From Planoprotostelium fungivorum (Eukaryota > Evosea > Variosea > Cavosteliida > Cavosteliaceae): a DNA stretch of 64,000 bases. Both the position numbers and the translations under genes were made by a program. This document shows positions 32,754-44,200 of the stretch, in pieces. Each line of letters begins with the position of its first letter. Positions within the stretch are counted from its first letter, which is position 1. The stretch spans positions 1-64,000 of the forward strand of contig MDYQ01000060.1 in the NCBI GenBank assembly GCA_003024175.1, written 5' to 3'. Below the pieces are notes generated by a model that saw only the letters and a list, made by a program, of their open reading frames with translations, had not been told where the DNA came from and searched no databases.

Positions 32754-35700
32754 TTATCTCGTTCCATCTGTGGAGACTGAATCGACTTCGTCTACGTGAT
32801 CAGAGGTGGTGATGGAAATTGAACCGGCCTTGGATGTTGCCTTCATAGCGATCATGGCAGATACATCGTATTCCTTTTTAGGATGCTGCATCGCGGTCAA
32901 GATGATGAAGACGTCGTCGACGATGATGATGATGATGATGATCTCACCTCCACCGGTTCATGCCATCTAGTCAGATCCGATATCTGCTGCCCCACCGCGC
33001 ACCTCTTCCCCTTCAACTCTCCCTCCTCCACGAGAAATTCGCTCCTCTGCAGCCCTTCGATCCCCTCCATCCTCTGCGTCTGGTTCTCAAAGACATATCT
33101 CTCTTCCAGCACCACGTGGTTCGATGCATTGGGCCGACGGAGACTGTCAAAGGAAGATTTGTCGTAGACTTTCGGGCTATCCAAACGGCCTTGTTCGGGG
33201 AGGGAGATGGAGGGAGAGATGGAGGTGTGGGATTTCATTCTCTTCATGAAGATGTCGGTGCCGTTCTTCGTGGGGGATGTGATCTTGTCTTGAATGGTCT
33301 GCCATAACTGATGCATGTTCAGGAGAGGAGAAGAATGAGAGAAGGAGAAGAAGAGAGAAGGAAAAGAGAAGAGAAGAGGAGCAGAATAAGGAAAGATGAG
33401 AAAAGAAGAGAAGAAAAGATGAGAAAGAGAAGAAGAGAAGAGGAGAAAAGATGAGAGGAGAGGACACCTCGCGGGTGGCTTTGTTGACGTTGGTGCTTCG
33501 ACGGTTCATGAGGATCTTGTCTTTCACCGATGTACTTTCCTCACATACTGTCTAATACATATGATCAGATGGACAACGATCGTGATGGTGATGATGATGC
33601 ATGAGAGGTGATCACTTTGAGTGCGGCTCCAATCTCTGCCATGGCATCCGCTGTGGTTGTGTCGATGGGTTGTGGGTGATCCACGATCGATCTGAACGAG
33701 TAGGAAGCTAAATATTCCAACTTATCCATCCGACTGCGAATCATCTGAGTGTCCAATCCTTCCTTCCATTCCGACTTTCTATTCCAGATGAGTCACGTGA
33801 CCTCTGTACGGTGAGAAAACTCACCGAAATTCCCTTTGTTCGTCGAGTAGATCAGACAATACGGCCTGAACCGACAAACCCAACGGAGATTCCGACTCGG
33901 TCCATTTTTTCCCGCGCTCCGTTTCCATGGAGAGGTGTTCGTCCATGATCTTGACTTTTCCGGGAAAATCCATCAGTTTCATGAGAGCGAAGAGAGATTG
34001 AGCCGAGTACATTCGTTCCACATCGTGGGCCTGTTGCATCAGAGGTCGAATTTTGGCGGGAAAATGTTCACCTGGTGTCTGGCCACTCTGAAATGGAGCA
34101 GTTGGGTGGAAGTATCGTCCAGGCCTCTGTGTACGTAGAGATAACCCAATCGATGTAACCCCATCTTTGGTTCAGGGTCGTGGCTGAACTCGTACACGAC
34201 TACGTTGTTCTGGTTGGGAAACCTGTCATCATCGTGTCAGTGTCAAATTTATATGTCGATCTGACGTAGCGTCACCTGGCCTTCAGTTTCTCTCTCAATT
34301 TTTCGGCTTTGACGCGGAGGTCATCCTCGGTGGGATTGCTCAACAGGTATCTGTGATGACGTCATCCTTCCCACCGTTTCTCCATCACCTTCCCACCTCT
34401 CCTCCACCAGGATCTTGTGCACCACTTGCTCTTCTGGGTCCACTTGTTCCGTATTTCCGATCGACAAGTCTTTCACTCGATTGGGCAAAGGTGAGGCGTT
34501 GTTCTTGTTGATGCCTCTCACTTCTCTGTGCTGAGAGGGTGAAGTCATCGGTGCATTCACCGAAGTGACGGCAGAAGCCCAGGCGTCCTGTACAGCCAGT
34601 CAGATTTTGGCGGGAAAAGTGACCGTTACCCTGTCTTCAGTGCTCTCTGCGCAGAGGAAGAGAGTGTGGGAGGGTGTTCTGATTTGAAATTTGAGTTCTG
34701 GATGTTTCCCGCTGCCACCGTAATAGTCACCAACGGTCAAGAAATATCTGAAGATGTTCGGCTCGTTGTAGACCGAGTCACGTGATCACCTGCCAAGGTA
34801 AAAGATTCGCTTGGCTTTAGAGGTGTGTGCGTTGTCATAGTAACTCAGTGTCTTCCTCGCTGAATCTAAAACAAAGTATCTCTTACTGTAAAAGAAGGCC
34901 GTCCCTTCCTTATTCTTCTTCTTCAGCCAACCTGGACGAAATGAATCTTCCCGTCTACATCGTTGTAGATGTCACCTTGCTTAACCGTGAGAGGTGAGGG
35001 TAGAACGTAGTCTCGTATGGAGGGGATATCGCTGATAGCCTTCCACCACATGTTCATCTCTGTCGTGTGGTTCAATGTCACTTTACACTTGTTACGCTTC
35101 TTGTAAAATTCCTCCTTGAATGATTCTGGACTACCAATGTGAAAGTTGTCTCCTGCGTCTCGTCAGCCTCCCAATTCGTGAGAATAAAATGAAATAAAAG
35201 GTACCGTGGACGCCTATGATGCGTATGACGAGGCCTTCTTCCACCGTCTCTTCTTTTCTGACTTCGACCGATTCCAGGAAAACCATTCCTTCCGGATAAT
35301 TTGCATTTGGCGAGTTGTAGTAGCACAGAGTCTTCTCCTTCACTCTCAGTGTGGTCCACACGAGTCGATTGTTCAAATTCGTGAAGCCACATAGATCACA
35401 TGTGTCCCCGCCTGAGAAAGCCTGTGCCGCTCCCGTGCCTGTCGCGTGTGAAATTCCGGTGAAAATTCGATGACATTCACCAGGTTGGAGCCTCTTCTCC
35501 ATGGAAGTGAACAGGTCTCTCTTTGTCTTGTACAGAACCACACGGGAAGCCCTGGGAAGCCAGGGAATCATCTCTGACTTGACGTCGATCGGTTCCTTTT
35601 CACCGAAGATAAAAGTATTAATTCCGTAATCTCTCGCCGCCAGATAAAATTCCTTAGACCTCATGTAGCTACCGGACATCTACAACGTTGTAGACGGACG

Positions 35701-38570
35701 CGATCACGGTAGATATCACCTCGGTCTCTTCTTCGTGTACGGTGACTTGGTTGTTGAGGAAGATAATGTTCTTGCCTCGCATGTCTTGCAGGAGGCTCGT
35801 TCCGTCTCTCTTCGTGTGAGAGAGATTGAGATCTTCGTAGAGGTTGATGTTCCACACGACTACTTTGCCGAAGAAGTAGGTTCGTATGACATCTCTCCAG
35901 GCCTCTGCCTGATCCATGTCTTAGAAGAAGATGGTGATGGTGATGGTGATGTGATGATGTTGATGTGATGATGTTGATGTGATGATGTTGATGTGATGAT
36001 GTTGATGTGATGATGGTGATGTGATGATGGTGATGTGTTGATGTTGATGTGATGATGGTGATGTGATGATGGTGATGTTGATGGCAATGTTAATGATGAC
36101 GGTGATGTTGATGAGGTGACGATGTTGTTAATGTGATGGTAATGGAGAAGAGATGAAGAGATGACTGACCTCAGCGAGAGTGGTTCGATTGTTGACGACT
36201 AACAGGAAATCAGCCGAAGGGTCTGGCACGTACGTCTCTGCCAATTGTACCTTCATCGATCATCCATCATCTCATCATCACACCACATCATCTCATCATC
36301 ACATCACTTCATCGCATCGATCACATCACTTCATCGCATCGATCACATCATCGAGGTCTTCACCTCAAATTCTCTCTGTTGTATGGGTCTGGGAATAAGC
36401 ATGTCTCTGACGTGCCCCAGGTACAAAGTGCTCACCACCTTCATCCTGGTGTAAGGCATCACATCTAACTCCCATCAGTCCACTGTCCTCCGTCTACAAC
36501 GGTGTAGATACTCACTCGAATTGATGCACTGGAGGGTACAAGTGAAGTGAGTACTCTGTTCAGGTAGAAGACGAGTGAGTTCAGAGAACAAGTTGTTTCT
36601 ACACACGATACCATCCGAATTACGTAAACACACGTCATCTTTGGACATTCCATCTGTACATGTCACATGAAATTTCATCGAGATTTCTCACTCTCCGGTA
36701 CGAAATGTAGTGTGACGAACAGAGCACGATATGATTCACTGTTGATGCCGATGCTCTTCGTGGAGATGTTGTCGATGGAGAAGACGATGGGTGCCTCTTC
36801 TGTTCTGGAGATACATGTGGCACCTCGAATGATACTCGATTGCACTGGATGTCTAATCACGATGGGTGTCGACGTCTGTCATGCATCAGCTTCATCATGC
36901 ATGCAGTGAGAGATGCGGATGCACTCACTTTTTCTATCCGATGAAAAGTCTTGTTGACTCGCTCCATCACGACCATCTGTCTTACATCCGTTTGCACATT
37001 CAGCGGTTTCCCTTGGGATACGTACGGTACGTCGGATACGTACAGACGTAACGGCCGCTCGAGCTGTCGCACGTCAATCATCTCTGAATTCCAATTTTAT
37101 TCTCACCGAATGGACTTTGTTAGGCATGATCTTCTTTTTCAAGGGAAGTCGATCCACGTCCTCGCAAGTCAGCCATTCGTTATTCTACAACGATGAAATT
37201 TCTGTGAATTCTACCCTCCCACCTTGACGTACACCCAGGGTGTCTGATGTGTCGGCGTGTACAGGCCGCCCACGTTCTTGAAAGAAGACCAACACAAGAG
37301 CTGACCTCCTGGCTCAACGATGCGATAGCCTTCACTGTCGACGTATTGTACGCTCCTCAAGCTCAAATCGTAAAAATTAGAGTGCTCGGTCTGTCCTCCT
37401 TCGGCATCTACAACGACGACGAATTTCCCGGAATGACCCAAAGGGCCCGTGGGTCCTGTCCACCGTCAAAACGTACGTACGTACGTCACGTGACCTGTCG
37501 ATCCCGTGTCACCGGAGATTCCGGTGGGTCCAGAGCTACCACCGGGATTCGTGTACGTCGTTGTAGATGAGTAAGAATTACCATCTGAATCGGTCTCCAG
37601 CGTCGACACCGTCCTATTTAAATGAGACGAAGTCATGTGACTCCCCTCACCAGCTGTAACTGGCACCACCGGGGCCACCTGCGTGCGGGTCAGAGTCGAA
37701 CGTGGCGGGTTGTAGATCGACACCTGGTCCTCCTCTACCGCCTTCACCCCCCACTCCACCACTTCCTCCCGTGCCTGCAGTTGTACGCGGTGGTTCTTGT
37801 TCCAGGCACATGAGAAGATCGAGATCTTCCTCCCGCACGTTGACCTGCCCACGTCAGAGACGATTCAACTTTAGATGCTCACGCGAATATCGGCACCGTC
37901 TCCAGATTGACCACCGGAGCCACCGGTGCCTCCCTTACCTCCTCTACCACCTGTCGTCTCGTCATCATGCATCCGATGGAAGATGATGGTCGTCGATGGA
38001 ATGGATCGTCTCACCGATGCCTCCGTCGGTGCCACTCGAAGTTGAAGTCGCGTCGACTCCTGGAAAGCCCGGACCGCCTCGTCCTCCTTTCCCGCCTTTT
38101 CCTCCGGTACCTCCGTCTCCTCCCCTGGCGCTCAACTGCAAGATGATGTCAATGGAAGAGGAATACGAAGAGATGTCTTCACTTGGATGCTGGCGGAGGG
38201 GTCTCCCAGAGACCATTGTCGAGTGGACGACCTCTCTTCTGAAATCCTGGGAGGTGTTAGATGAGATGGAAGGCGTGTGAGAGAACGGACGTCTGTGAGG
38301 GACCCAGGTTGGAATCACCGATGATTAGACCATCTTCAGATCGGATGGACAATGTGATGCGACCCGCAGCGGTTCCACCCCCTCCATTTCCTCCTGTACC
38401 TCCCGTAGGACCAGTCTCTGCGTAGGAACTGGTGCCTCCACCATCAATGCCAACTTTCCCGTCTGGAAGAGTGTGAAGGATCGAAGAGATGGATCGCACT
38501 GGTCTTCATTACCTGATCCTCTCGTCCCATCGTTTATTAGAGCCCAGCGTTGTTCGAAGGAAGATGCCAT
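32754..38570 (-). CDS. very large Gly-rich and PH-domain protein
   Basis: One gene of about 5.8 kb, around 20 introns, roughly 1,400-1,500 residues. It starts MASSFEQRWALINDGTRGS. The first 350 residues hold blocks of Gly-rich repeats (GGTGGNGGGG, GGDGGTGGKGGKGGRGGPG, GGTGGSGGVGGEGGRGGPG) separated by ordered segments. A long middle region is mixed alpha/beta (VVVVDAEGGQTEHSNFYDL, QTDVRQMVVMERVN, RGKNIIFLNNQVTVHEEE). It then has a PH-like domain beginning CDLCGFTNLNNRLVWTTLRV and a clearer PH domain, WLKKKNKEG ... FFYSKRYFVLDSARKTLSYY ... STEDRDAWASAV, then helical and Ser/Lys-rich parts ending VDEVDSVSTDGTR. PH domains suggest membrane or phosphoinositide binding. I do not recognise the full architecture; two adjacent genes wrongly joined cannot be excluded, though splice phases run through without a break. 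Confidence 0.68.
32922..32942. repeat. ATG/CAT microsatellite in an intron
   Basis: Six to seven GAT units inside the last intron of the large PH gene (between WHEPVE and HPKKEYD). Confidence 0.8.
33317..33468. repeat. purine-rich AGAGAAG tract in an intron
   Basis: About 150 bp of AGGAGAAGA-type words lie in a minus-strand intron of the large PH gene, so the transcript carries a long CT-rich tract. It makes a false Phe/Leu/Ser-rich frame on the minus strand. Confidence 0.8.
35679..35694. repeat. perfect intronic palindrome TCTACAACGTTGTAGA
   Basis: A perfect 16-bp palindrome at the 3' end of an intron of the large PH gene. On the minus strand the right arm supplies the splice acceptor: GTTGTAG is followed by the exon ATGTCCGGTAGC. 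Confidence 0.85.
35929..36120. repeat. ATGTTGATGTGATG minisatellite in a long intron
   Basis: About 190 bp of units such as GATGTTGATGTGAT and GATGGTGATGTGAT fill an intron of the large PH gene, making it by far the longest intron of that gene. Confidence 0.9.
36305..36348. repeat. 22-bp tandem duplication in an intron
   Basis: CACTTCATCGCATCGATCAC followed by AT is repeated twice without mismatch, next to CATCATCTCATCATCACA repeats at 36265-36304, in an intron of the large PH gene. Confidence 0.85.
37471..37494. repeat. (ACGT)n followed by TCACGTGA in an intron
   Basis: Four ACGT units run into CACGTGAC, so the segment is nearly all self-complementary. It lies in an intron of the Gly-rich part of the large PH gene. 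Confidence 0.8.
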
Positions 38571-38810
38571 CTTGTTTTGGTGTATCCGGCAGACACAACC
38601 TTTATGAAAACAAAGGATTTTACGTGAGAATAATGTTCATACAATAAATTCTGATCGCAGCACGCTATCTAGATTTGTTGTGTCTCTGATAGATATGGCT
38701 GTACTCGTATGGATTACGTGTCTCTCGAAATAGAAGACGCAGTCGTTTGAGAGGGTGTCGCGATCCGTCACGTGATGGGATCAAGATGACCAATGCACAG
38801 CGTTATCTAT

Positions 38811-39094
38811 CTATTTTCTTCTGCTGTTGGGGTCACGAGGGTCCTCATCCCAGTCTTTGATGAACTTGAACTGACAATTCACATCAGTGCCTGTGTCTGA
38901 GGAATGTGAGACTCGTCAACACTCACTCTATTTCTGAGCCATGATTCTGCGTTGGGTTGTGCCACTGCATAAGCAACCGCAATGGGTGCTGTGACGTAGA
39001 CAGCGAACTTGAACCATTCGACTCGACTTCTTTCATAGAACCATCTCCTGTATGTCGGTCCAGGTGGTCTCCAGCGAGGTTTTGGTACGGGCAT
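38811..39094 (-). CDS. small mitochondrial-type membrane protein, PET100-like
   Basis: About 75 residues in two exons. MPVPKPRWRPPGPTYRRWF is followed by RVEWFKFAVYVTAPIAVAYA (one transmembrane helix), VAQPNAESWLRN, then after a 56-nt intron FKFIKDWDEDPRDPN and a basic end. Short N-terminus, a helix beginning (V/L)E-FK, and a charged tail resemble PET100, a cytochrome c oxidase assembly factor of the inner membrane. The similarity is weak and another small respiratory subunit is possible. It is divergent from the Pol I subunit gene, 102 bp away. Confidence 0.6.
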
Positions 39095-39196
39095 GATGTC
39101 CAGCGATGATTGTGATTCTGATCTTTCGAGTTGAAATTCTTTTTCAACTTGAACTGTTCTCTTCTTTTTCAGATCATCACCACATCACCATCAGCC

Positions 39197-40505
39197 ATGT
39201 CGGATAGAGAGTCTGAGGCCTCTGGCGGGTCTGGTAGGGCTTGATGTGTATCTTGAGAGGTCCCTGACAGATGTTATAGAATCAGAAGAAAATGTGGAAG
39301 TCAAATCGAAAGAGCAGCTGAGAAAAGAGAAGGCAGAGCGCAAAGAAGCGAGACGATTGAAGAGAGAAGCGAAGCAGAAAAAGGCCGAAGAGAAGGAGAA
39401 GAAAAGGATAGAGAAAGAAAAATCGACCAAGAAGGACGGTGGAAAGAAGAAGAAAAAGAAGGAAGAGGTCAGTGATGTTCCGAACCGTACTTAATGATGA
39501 TCTGATGTGCGGCTGATTTCTCGATCTGATCGCAAATAGTCAGAGAAGGAAGAAGAGGAAGAAGAGGAAGAAAAAGAGGATGCAATGGAGGTTGACGAGA
39601 AGGAAGAAGAGGAAAATGAGGATGCGGAAGATAAGAAACCACAGACTTCATTCCTTTCGATCGGTGGTCGTCCTTCCATCATCCCCAAGGGATTCAAAGA
39701 CGTCAAATTACAAAAGACAACAAACTATTTCGATACCATCCTAAAGGACCCAAAGAAGCAATTGTGGCTGATCAAGTTACCCCACGAGGTTGACCAATTT
39801 ACACTGTTGTAGTCTGATCTTTTCAGGTGGATATCGACCAATTCGATCAGAAAGAGATCACCCTGGACTTATCTTCAAAGAACAAGGTTCGATTTTCCTC
39901 GTTTATTCTCTCACACCGTCACTGACTACAACGTTGTAGATCGGACAAGTTTCCCTGGGAGACCACGATTACGACATGACTCAGTTACCCGTGGAAGAAT
40001 GTCAGCAGTACGTAACTGTCTTACCCTCTAAAGAGAAGAACGCCTTCGTAGCAGGTGACTCCAGCCCCTCCCCCACCCTCTCATCTACAACGCAGGAAAG
40101 CCCTTCCAGCGCTACCTGTCCCTGTCCGAGTCCGTGAAATTCAGCGGAAAAGTCGAACCACCCCGCGTGGAGAAGCTGAAGCATGAGGTCGATGTGTCTC
40201 AATTGAGGCTGAGGTGGACACCACTCGGAATCAAAGCCCCTACGGCACAGCCACTCCCTGATTTCAAGACAAAAGAAGGAGAGAAGAAGAAAAAGAAGAA
40301 GGAAGAGAAGACACCAAAGAAGAAGAGAGGAGAGAAGGAAGAAGAGAAGACTCCAAAGAAGAAGGAGAAGAAGGAGAAGGAGAAGAAGGAAAAGAAGAGA
40401 GAAGAAGAAGAGGAGACTCCGAAGAAGAAGGAGAAGACTCCAAAGAAGAGGAAGGAGAGGGAAGAGGAAGAGACACCGAAGAAGGAGAAGAAATCGAAAA
40501 AATAG
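39197..40505 (+). CDS. POLR1G: RNA polymerase I subunit A34.5 (CAST/PAF49 type)
   Basis: Part of the A49-A34.5 heterodimer that binds Pol I in the nucleolus and helps rRNA synthesis. The N-terminus is very charged (MSDRESEASGGSD, then about 90 residues of Lys/Glu repeats). The conserved core begins PSIIPKGFKDVKL, followed by QLWLIKLPHEVD, the typical A34.5 dimerisation strands, QVSLGDHDYDMTQL, PFQRYLSLSESVKF and LRLRWTPLGI. The tail is a long KKKEEKTPKK repeat region, like other eukaryotic A34.5 proteins. The last intron before IGQVSL ends in the palindrome at 39925-39940. The placement of the charged N-terminus relative to fungal homologues is unusual, since theirs lies mainly at the C-terminus. 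Confidence 0.75.
39925..39940. repeat. intronic palindrome with embedded 3' splice site
   Basis: ACTACAACGTTGTAGA at the end of an intron of the Pol I subunit gene; the acceptor G is at 39939 and the next exon starts ATCGGACAAG. Fifteen of 16 positions match the perfect copy at 35679. Confidence 0.8.
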
Positions 40506-40517
40506 ACTGTTTATCAT

Positions 40518-41157
40518 TCACACTGTGGGGATTCTGTCTTTCTCTTGTTGATGGACAAGGAGGATGTTCAGCATGAATTGGAGGAGGATGCAGGAGCGAG
40601 CGACCTTCATAGGAACTAACGTGCTCTCCACTCCGATACTTGTCGTCGGTGTTGGTGATGTCGCATTGTCTGCTGGAGGTACTTCGTTCGTGCTATCATG
40701 TCCCATCTGGAGTGATGCCAACAGTTGTCCAAAGTCGAAGATCTGTACGATTGAGATGCATTGATCAGAAGGACGTCACCTGCGGACTGTTCTCTTTCGA
40801 GATGACGATGATACCGAGAAGGGTCAATAACTTCTCTCCATCACGATCGAGAAGAGGTTGCATGTCCATGATTTCTGGACTGACAACAGAAGCAAGAGGA
40901 GCCATGAGGTGATTGTCTGTCACATCTTCTAAACACGTGACCAGAAGTGCACCTCTGACGGATTCTGATAGCTGACTCCACCAACTCTTGAAAGCAGTTC
41001 CGCCCTTCCATAATTCTCCCACTGTCGTTCTCATATCGTCTCTTTCTCCCCTCCATTCCGTCAGCTGTTCAGTAAATGCGGGTGAGGCCATTTCAGCGGC
41101 CATGCGAAACAAATCAGCCTCATCTCCTGGAACGTCTTCTTTGCTCTCTGCTGTCAT
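40518..41157 (-). CDS. unrecognised helical protein
   Basis: About 200 residues in two exons. MTAESKEDVPGDEADLFRMA opens an acidic helical N-terminal part; then FKSWWSQLSESVRGALLVTC, LASVVSPEIMDMQPLLD and KLLTLLGIIVISKEN; after an intron (about 40747-40782) IFDFGQLLASLQMGHDSTNE, a Thr/Pro linker and a hydrophobic LLQFMLNILLVHQQ near the end. No membrane segment is certain and I do not recognise the family. The stop lies 12 bp from the stop of the convergent Pol I subunit gene. Confidence 0.65.
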
Positions 41158-41277
41158 GTCGTCCGTGTCGATGTGATGGTGACCCAGTTGAGGAAATTCA
41201 ATTGTAGACGTTAGAGGCTCATTTTAGCCCGAATAACCGCCCAGCCTCGAAGGCGACAGCGACCCGCTAACTCTCTT

Positions 41278-44200
41278 ATGACCAACGAGAGCAGCAAGTC
41301 AGTCTTAGACTTGCTCGAAGAGCTGACCTCGCCCTCTGGCCTGGAGTTGTCAGCCGAGCTCTTTATATTGAGGGATCTGAAGAGGAAATTCTCAAAGAGA
41401 GACAACATCCGGCTGTTATTCGAGGAGAACCCTTTTCTAAACGACTTCATCTGGTACATCTTCCATCGCAGATTCGGTTGGTCCGATCAAGTGGATAATG
41501 CAAGGCAGCCGGTGACAAGGGCGAGATCCGACTCTTTTGCAAGTGATTCGAAGAACAAGAAGCAGATCAATGATGTAGCCGATGAGTTCTTGTCCTTCTT
41601 AGCTCTTCAGCCACTCAACCCCGAATTGCTCAATTCTCTATCATTCTGCGCCAGCAAAGCGGCGACAAAGGCTGTGGTCAGACAACAGACATTACAATTC
41701 TTCTTTTCGTGGCTGATACAGCAGATGAGAGAAGAAGAAGAGGGCAATGGACCCGCGTTATCGATTGTCAATAACTTCGCAGCCGTCAAGGTGAGCCTCA
41801 CAATGCAACTCCCACTGATGCCTTACAGGATCTCATCATTGTGAGTCTGACGGACGTCTGGTCAGCCATTCGAAAAAAATGCTACAGCGGACTCTGTGCG
41901 GTGATGCCCTACTTCACGATGCCTCAGATCGAATCACTCTACGAAGGCTTTTCGAAGGTGATGTTGCACCAAATGACTCGACGGCGCTGAATCATCTCAG
42001 ATCTGTCTGTCTGATTCCTTCACGTGGCAGCAAACGGAGGGAGGAATCCTGGGTGTCCTCTCCATCTTGAAGAGTTTTGACATGGAACCAACTGCGACGT
42101 TCGCATTCGAAAGTACGAACAAGGGAGATCGTTTCGCTTTCGTATTGAAGGTGAGTCATGTCCTTTGACGACGATTGAGGATGTTGCATCAGCTCGGAGA
42201 ATTAAAGATGGACCGTCTACCGCCCTTCATCTCAGAGAGCATCCGGAATGTCATCTATGCCCTGTTGCCCAATCCTCAGTTGAGCATCCGCGAATACGCC
42301 ATACAAGCATTCAACAGCTTTCTCGTTCGGAGCAGGCATCAGGTGAGTACAAAGAGGAAGTCGTCTTCGATTGAATGACATCAGGAAACTCTCGATTCAC
42401 TTCCTGACGTGATACATCGACTGTTGGGAAAATGTACGTTTTTGAGAGACAGGAACGGAAACCAATCGACACTAAACAATCTTTTATCCATACCTTCTGA
42501 TCCGTGGGTCGACGCCTACGAAGCAGGTGAGAGACGCCTCTGATTCTATGTTTGGTTATTGTCATTCACACTTTCTATTCACTATTAAAAGAATCACTGT
42601 TGGGAGTGGCCGGATTTGTGGTCGGAAATGTTGCTTTTTTCTCACTTCCAGATTGGCAATTGTACCTCTTCACGCTCCTCTTGTATTTATCACATCCCGC
42701 CAGCACGGTCCGACAGGTTTGTCCTTTCAACCTCCTCTTCTCACCCTCTCAGGTGTGCAGCGGCGCCTTCCGATCCCTCATGGTAAAACATCCAGACGCC
42801 ATCGTATCTAAATTGCTTTTCAACTGCCTCATCTGCCTCACCCCCATGGAGTCCGCTCTCTTACTCAGAAACAAAGTCATCCATCCAGAGGGCTTCTTGA
42901 CGAAGAGCGAAGTGAGAACGAGAATGTAATGCGGACTGATCGCGTGATCAGATCATCAATCCACCACCCTTCTTGTCCAAACCATTTCAGATGTTGAACG
43001 GTGGAAAGAGATTATCTTGGGAGTGGACCGAAGGTCGTATGTTAGCCATCGAGCTCTTGTGTAAATTCACCCTGAACAACCACGTCCACTACACTTTTCC
43101 ATTCGATACGACGCCGAGAAACCAACAGACGAGAGGTTCAACACCACCCACGGCCCAAGTTGCCCGATCAGAAGCTCTCTCTAATGGCCGTCTCAGACGA
43201 AGTTCTTCCGAACAACAGATCAATTTCCCCGATCTGACCAATTTGACCATTCAGATCTCTCCACAGTCCAGGAGGATCAGTCCATCCATCGGTGAGAAAT
43301 CATCAAAGGACGTTAAAGCTGACGACGATTTCAGGTGACATCACCGACGTGGTCATCCGACCACTCCATGCGAGTCTCAGTGATCATCGACCCTCCACTT
43401 CACCAAAATCATTCAAGAGAGCCGTGAAGATCGAGCAGCCGGCAGCACCTTCTTCCCCGTCTCGCAGCATCTTGACTGGCTCACTCATCGAACAACTCCA
43501 CGCTTTAGACGCCAACAGTAGCCTCAGAGTCAAGAGTGACATTGATCCGGGAGTCATATCTCAATTGAAGGTGAGGGACGTGCGATGCATCGAATCGACG
43601 ATGCGACAGTTGTTATCGGCCGAAGGAGTCTTGGAGGCGATGTTCTTGCAGGTAGTCGATGGTTTGAGGGAATGCTCTCAGTGGGAGCTGTCCAGGATGT
43701 CAAATCAAGTTTTACCTCTTCTCACTCAAGTCATCTTCTTTTTAGACCCCAAGATTCTCGAGAGGGTGATCCCATCTTCTATCTTTTAATCTCACTCGTA
43801 CAGATCTGGAATGGCATCTTCTTACGTTCCACCTTTGATGAGGCCAATGCAGATCAGCAGGCTTTCTATCTGGCAGCCTGTATCTCTGTCAATCACGCCT
43901 TGAGAAAGACTTTTTACCTGGAAGAGAAGTTCATCATGAGATTGGGAGGCGAGCAGTCGTGGTCAAATCCGGCTGATCACGCGAAAATCGCCACCTTATT
44001 GGAATTTGTCAAGAGTCTGCTACCTCCTCTGATGCCAAAGATTCTCGCCATATCACAAACGAATTGTTCGAACAAGTTGAAGACCGTCTCAACGGAGGTG
44101 AAGAATATCGTAGAGATGTACGGTTAACGGATTTAAGGTTTTACTCTTGTGTCATAGTTTCTGGGAGACAGATGTCGACATCAGCAGTATATTGACCAAT

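Noticed and set aside
33177-33527. Minus-strand Phe/Ser/Leu-rich frame
   Set aside because: Comes from the purine-rich intron tract of the large PH gene.
34950-34972. TCTACATCGTTGTAGA in the large PH gene
   Set aside because: It reads equally well as coding (VKQGDIYNDVDGKIHF before the PH domain), so it is not claimed as an intron copy.
35929-36360. Possible CRISPR-like array
   Set aside because: Units are short, contiguous and without spacers: a simple satellite in a eukaryotic intron.
40002-40521. Leu/Phe/Ser-rich minus-strand frames that mimic a membrane protein
   Set aside because: They are the antisense of the KKKEEKTPKK tail of the Pol I subunit.
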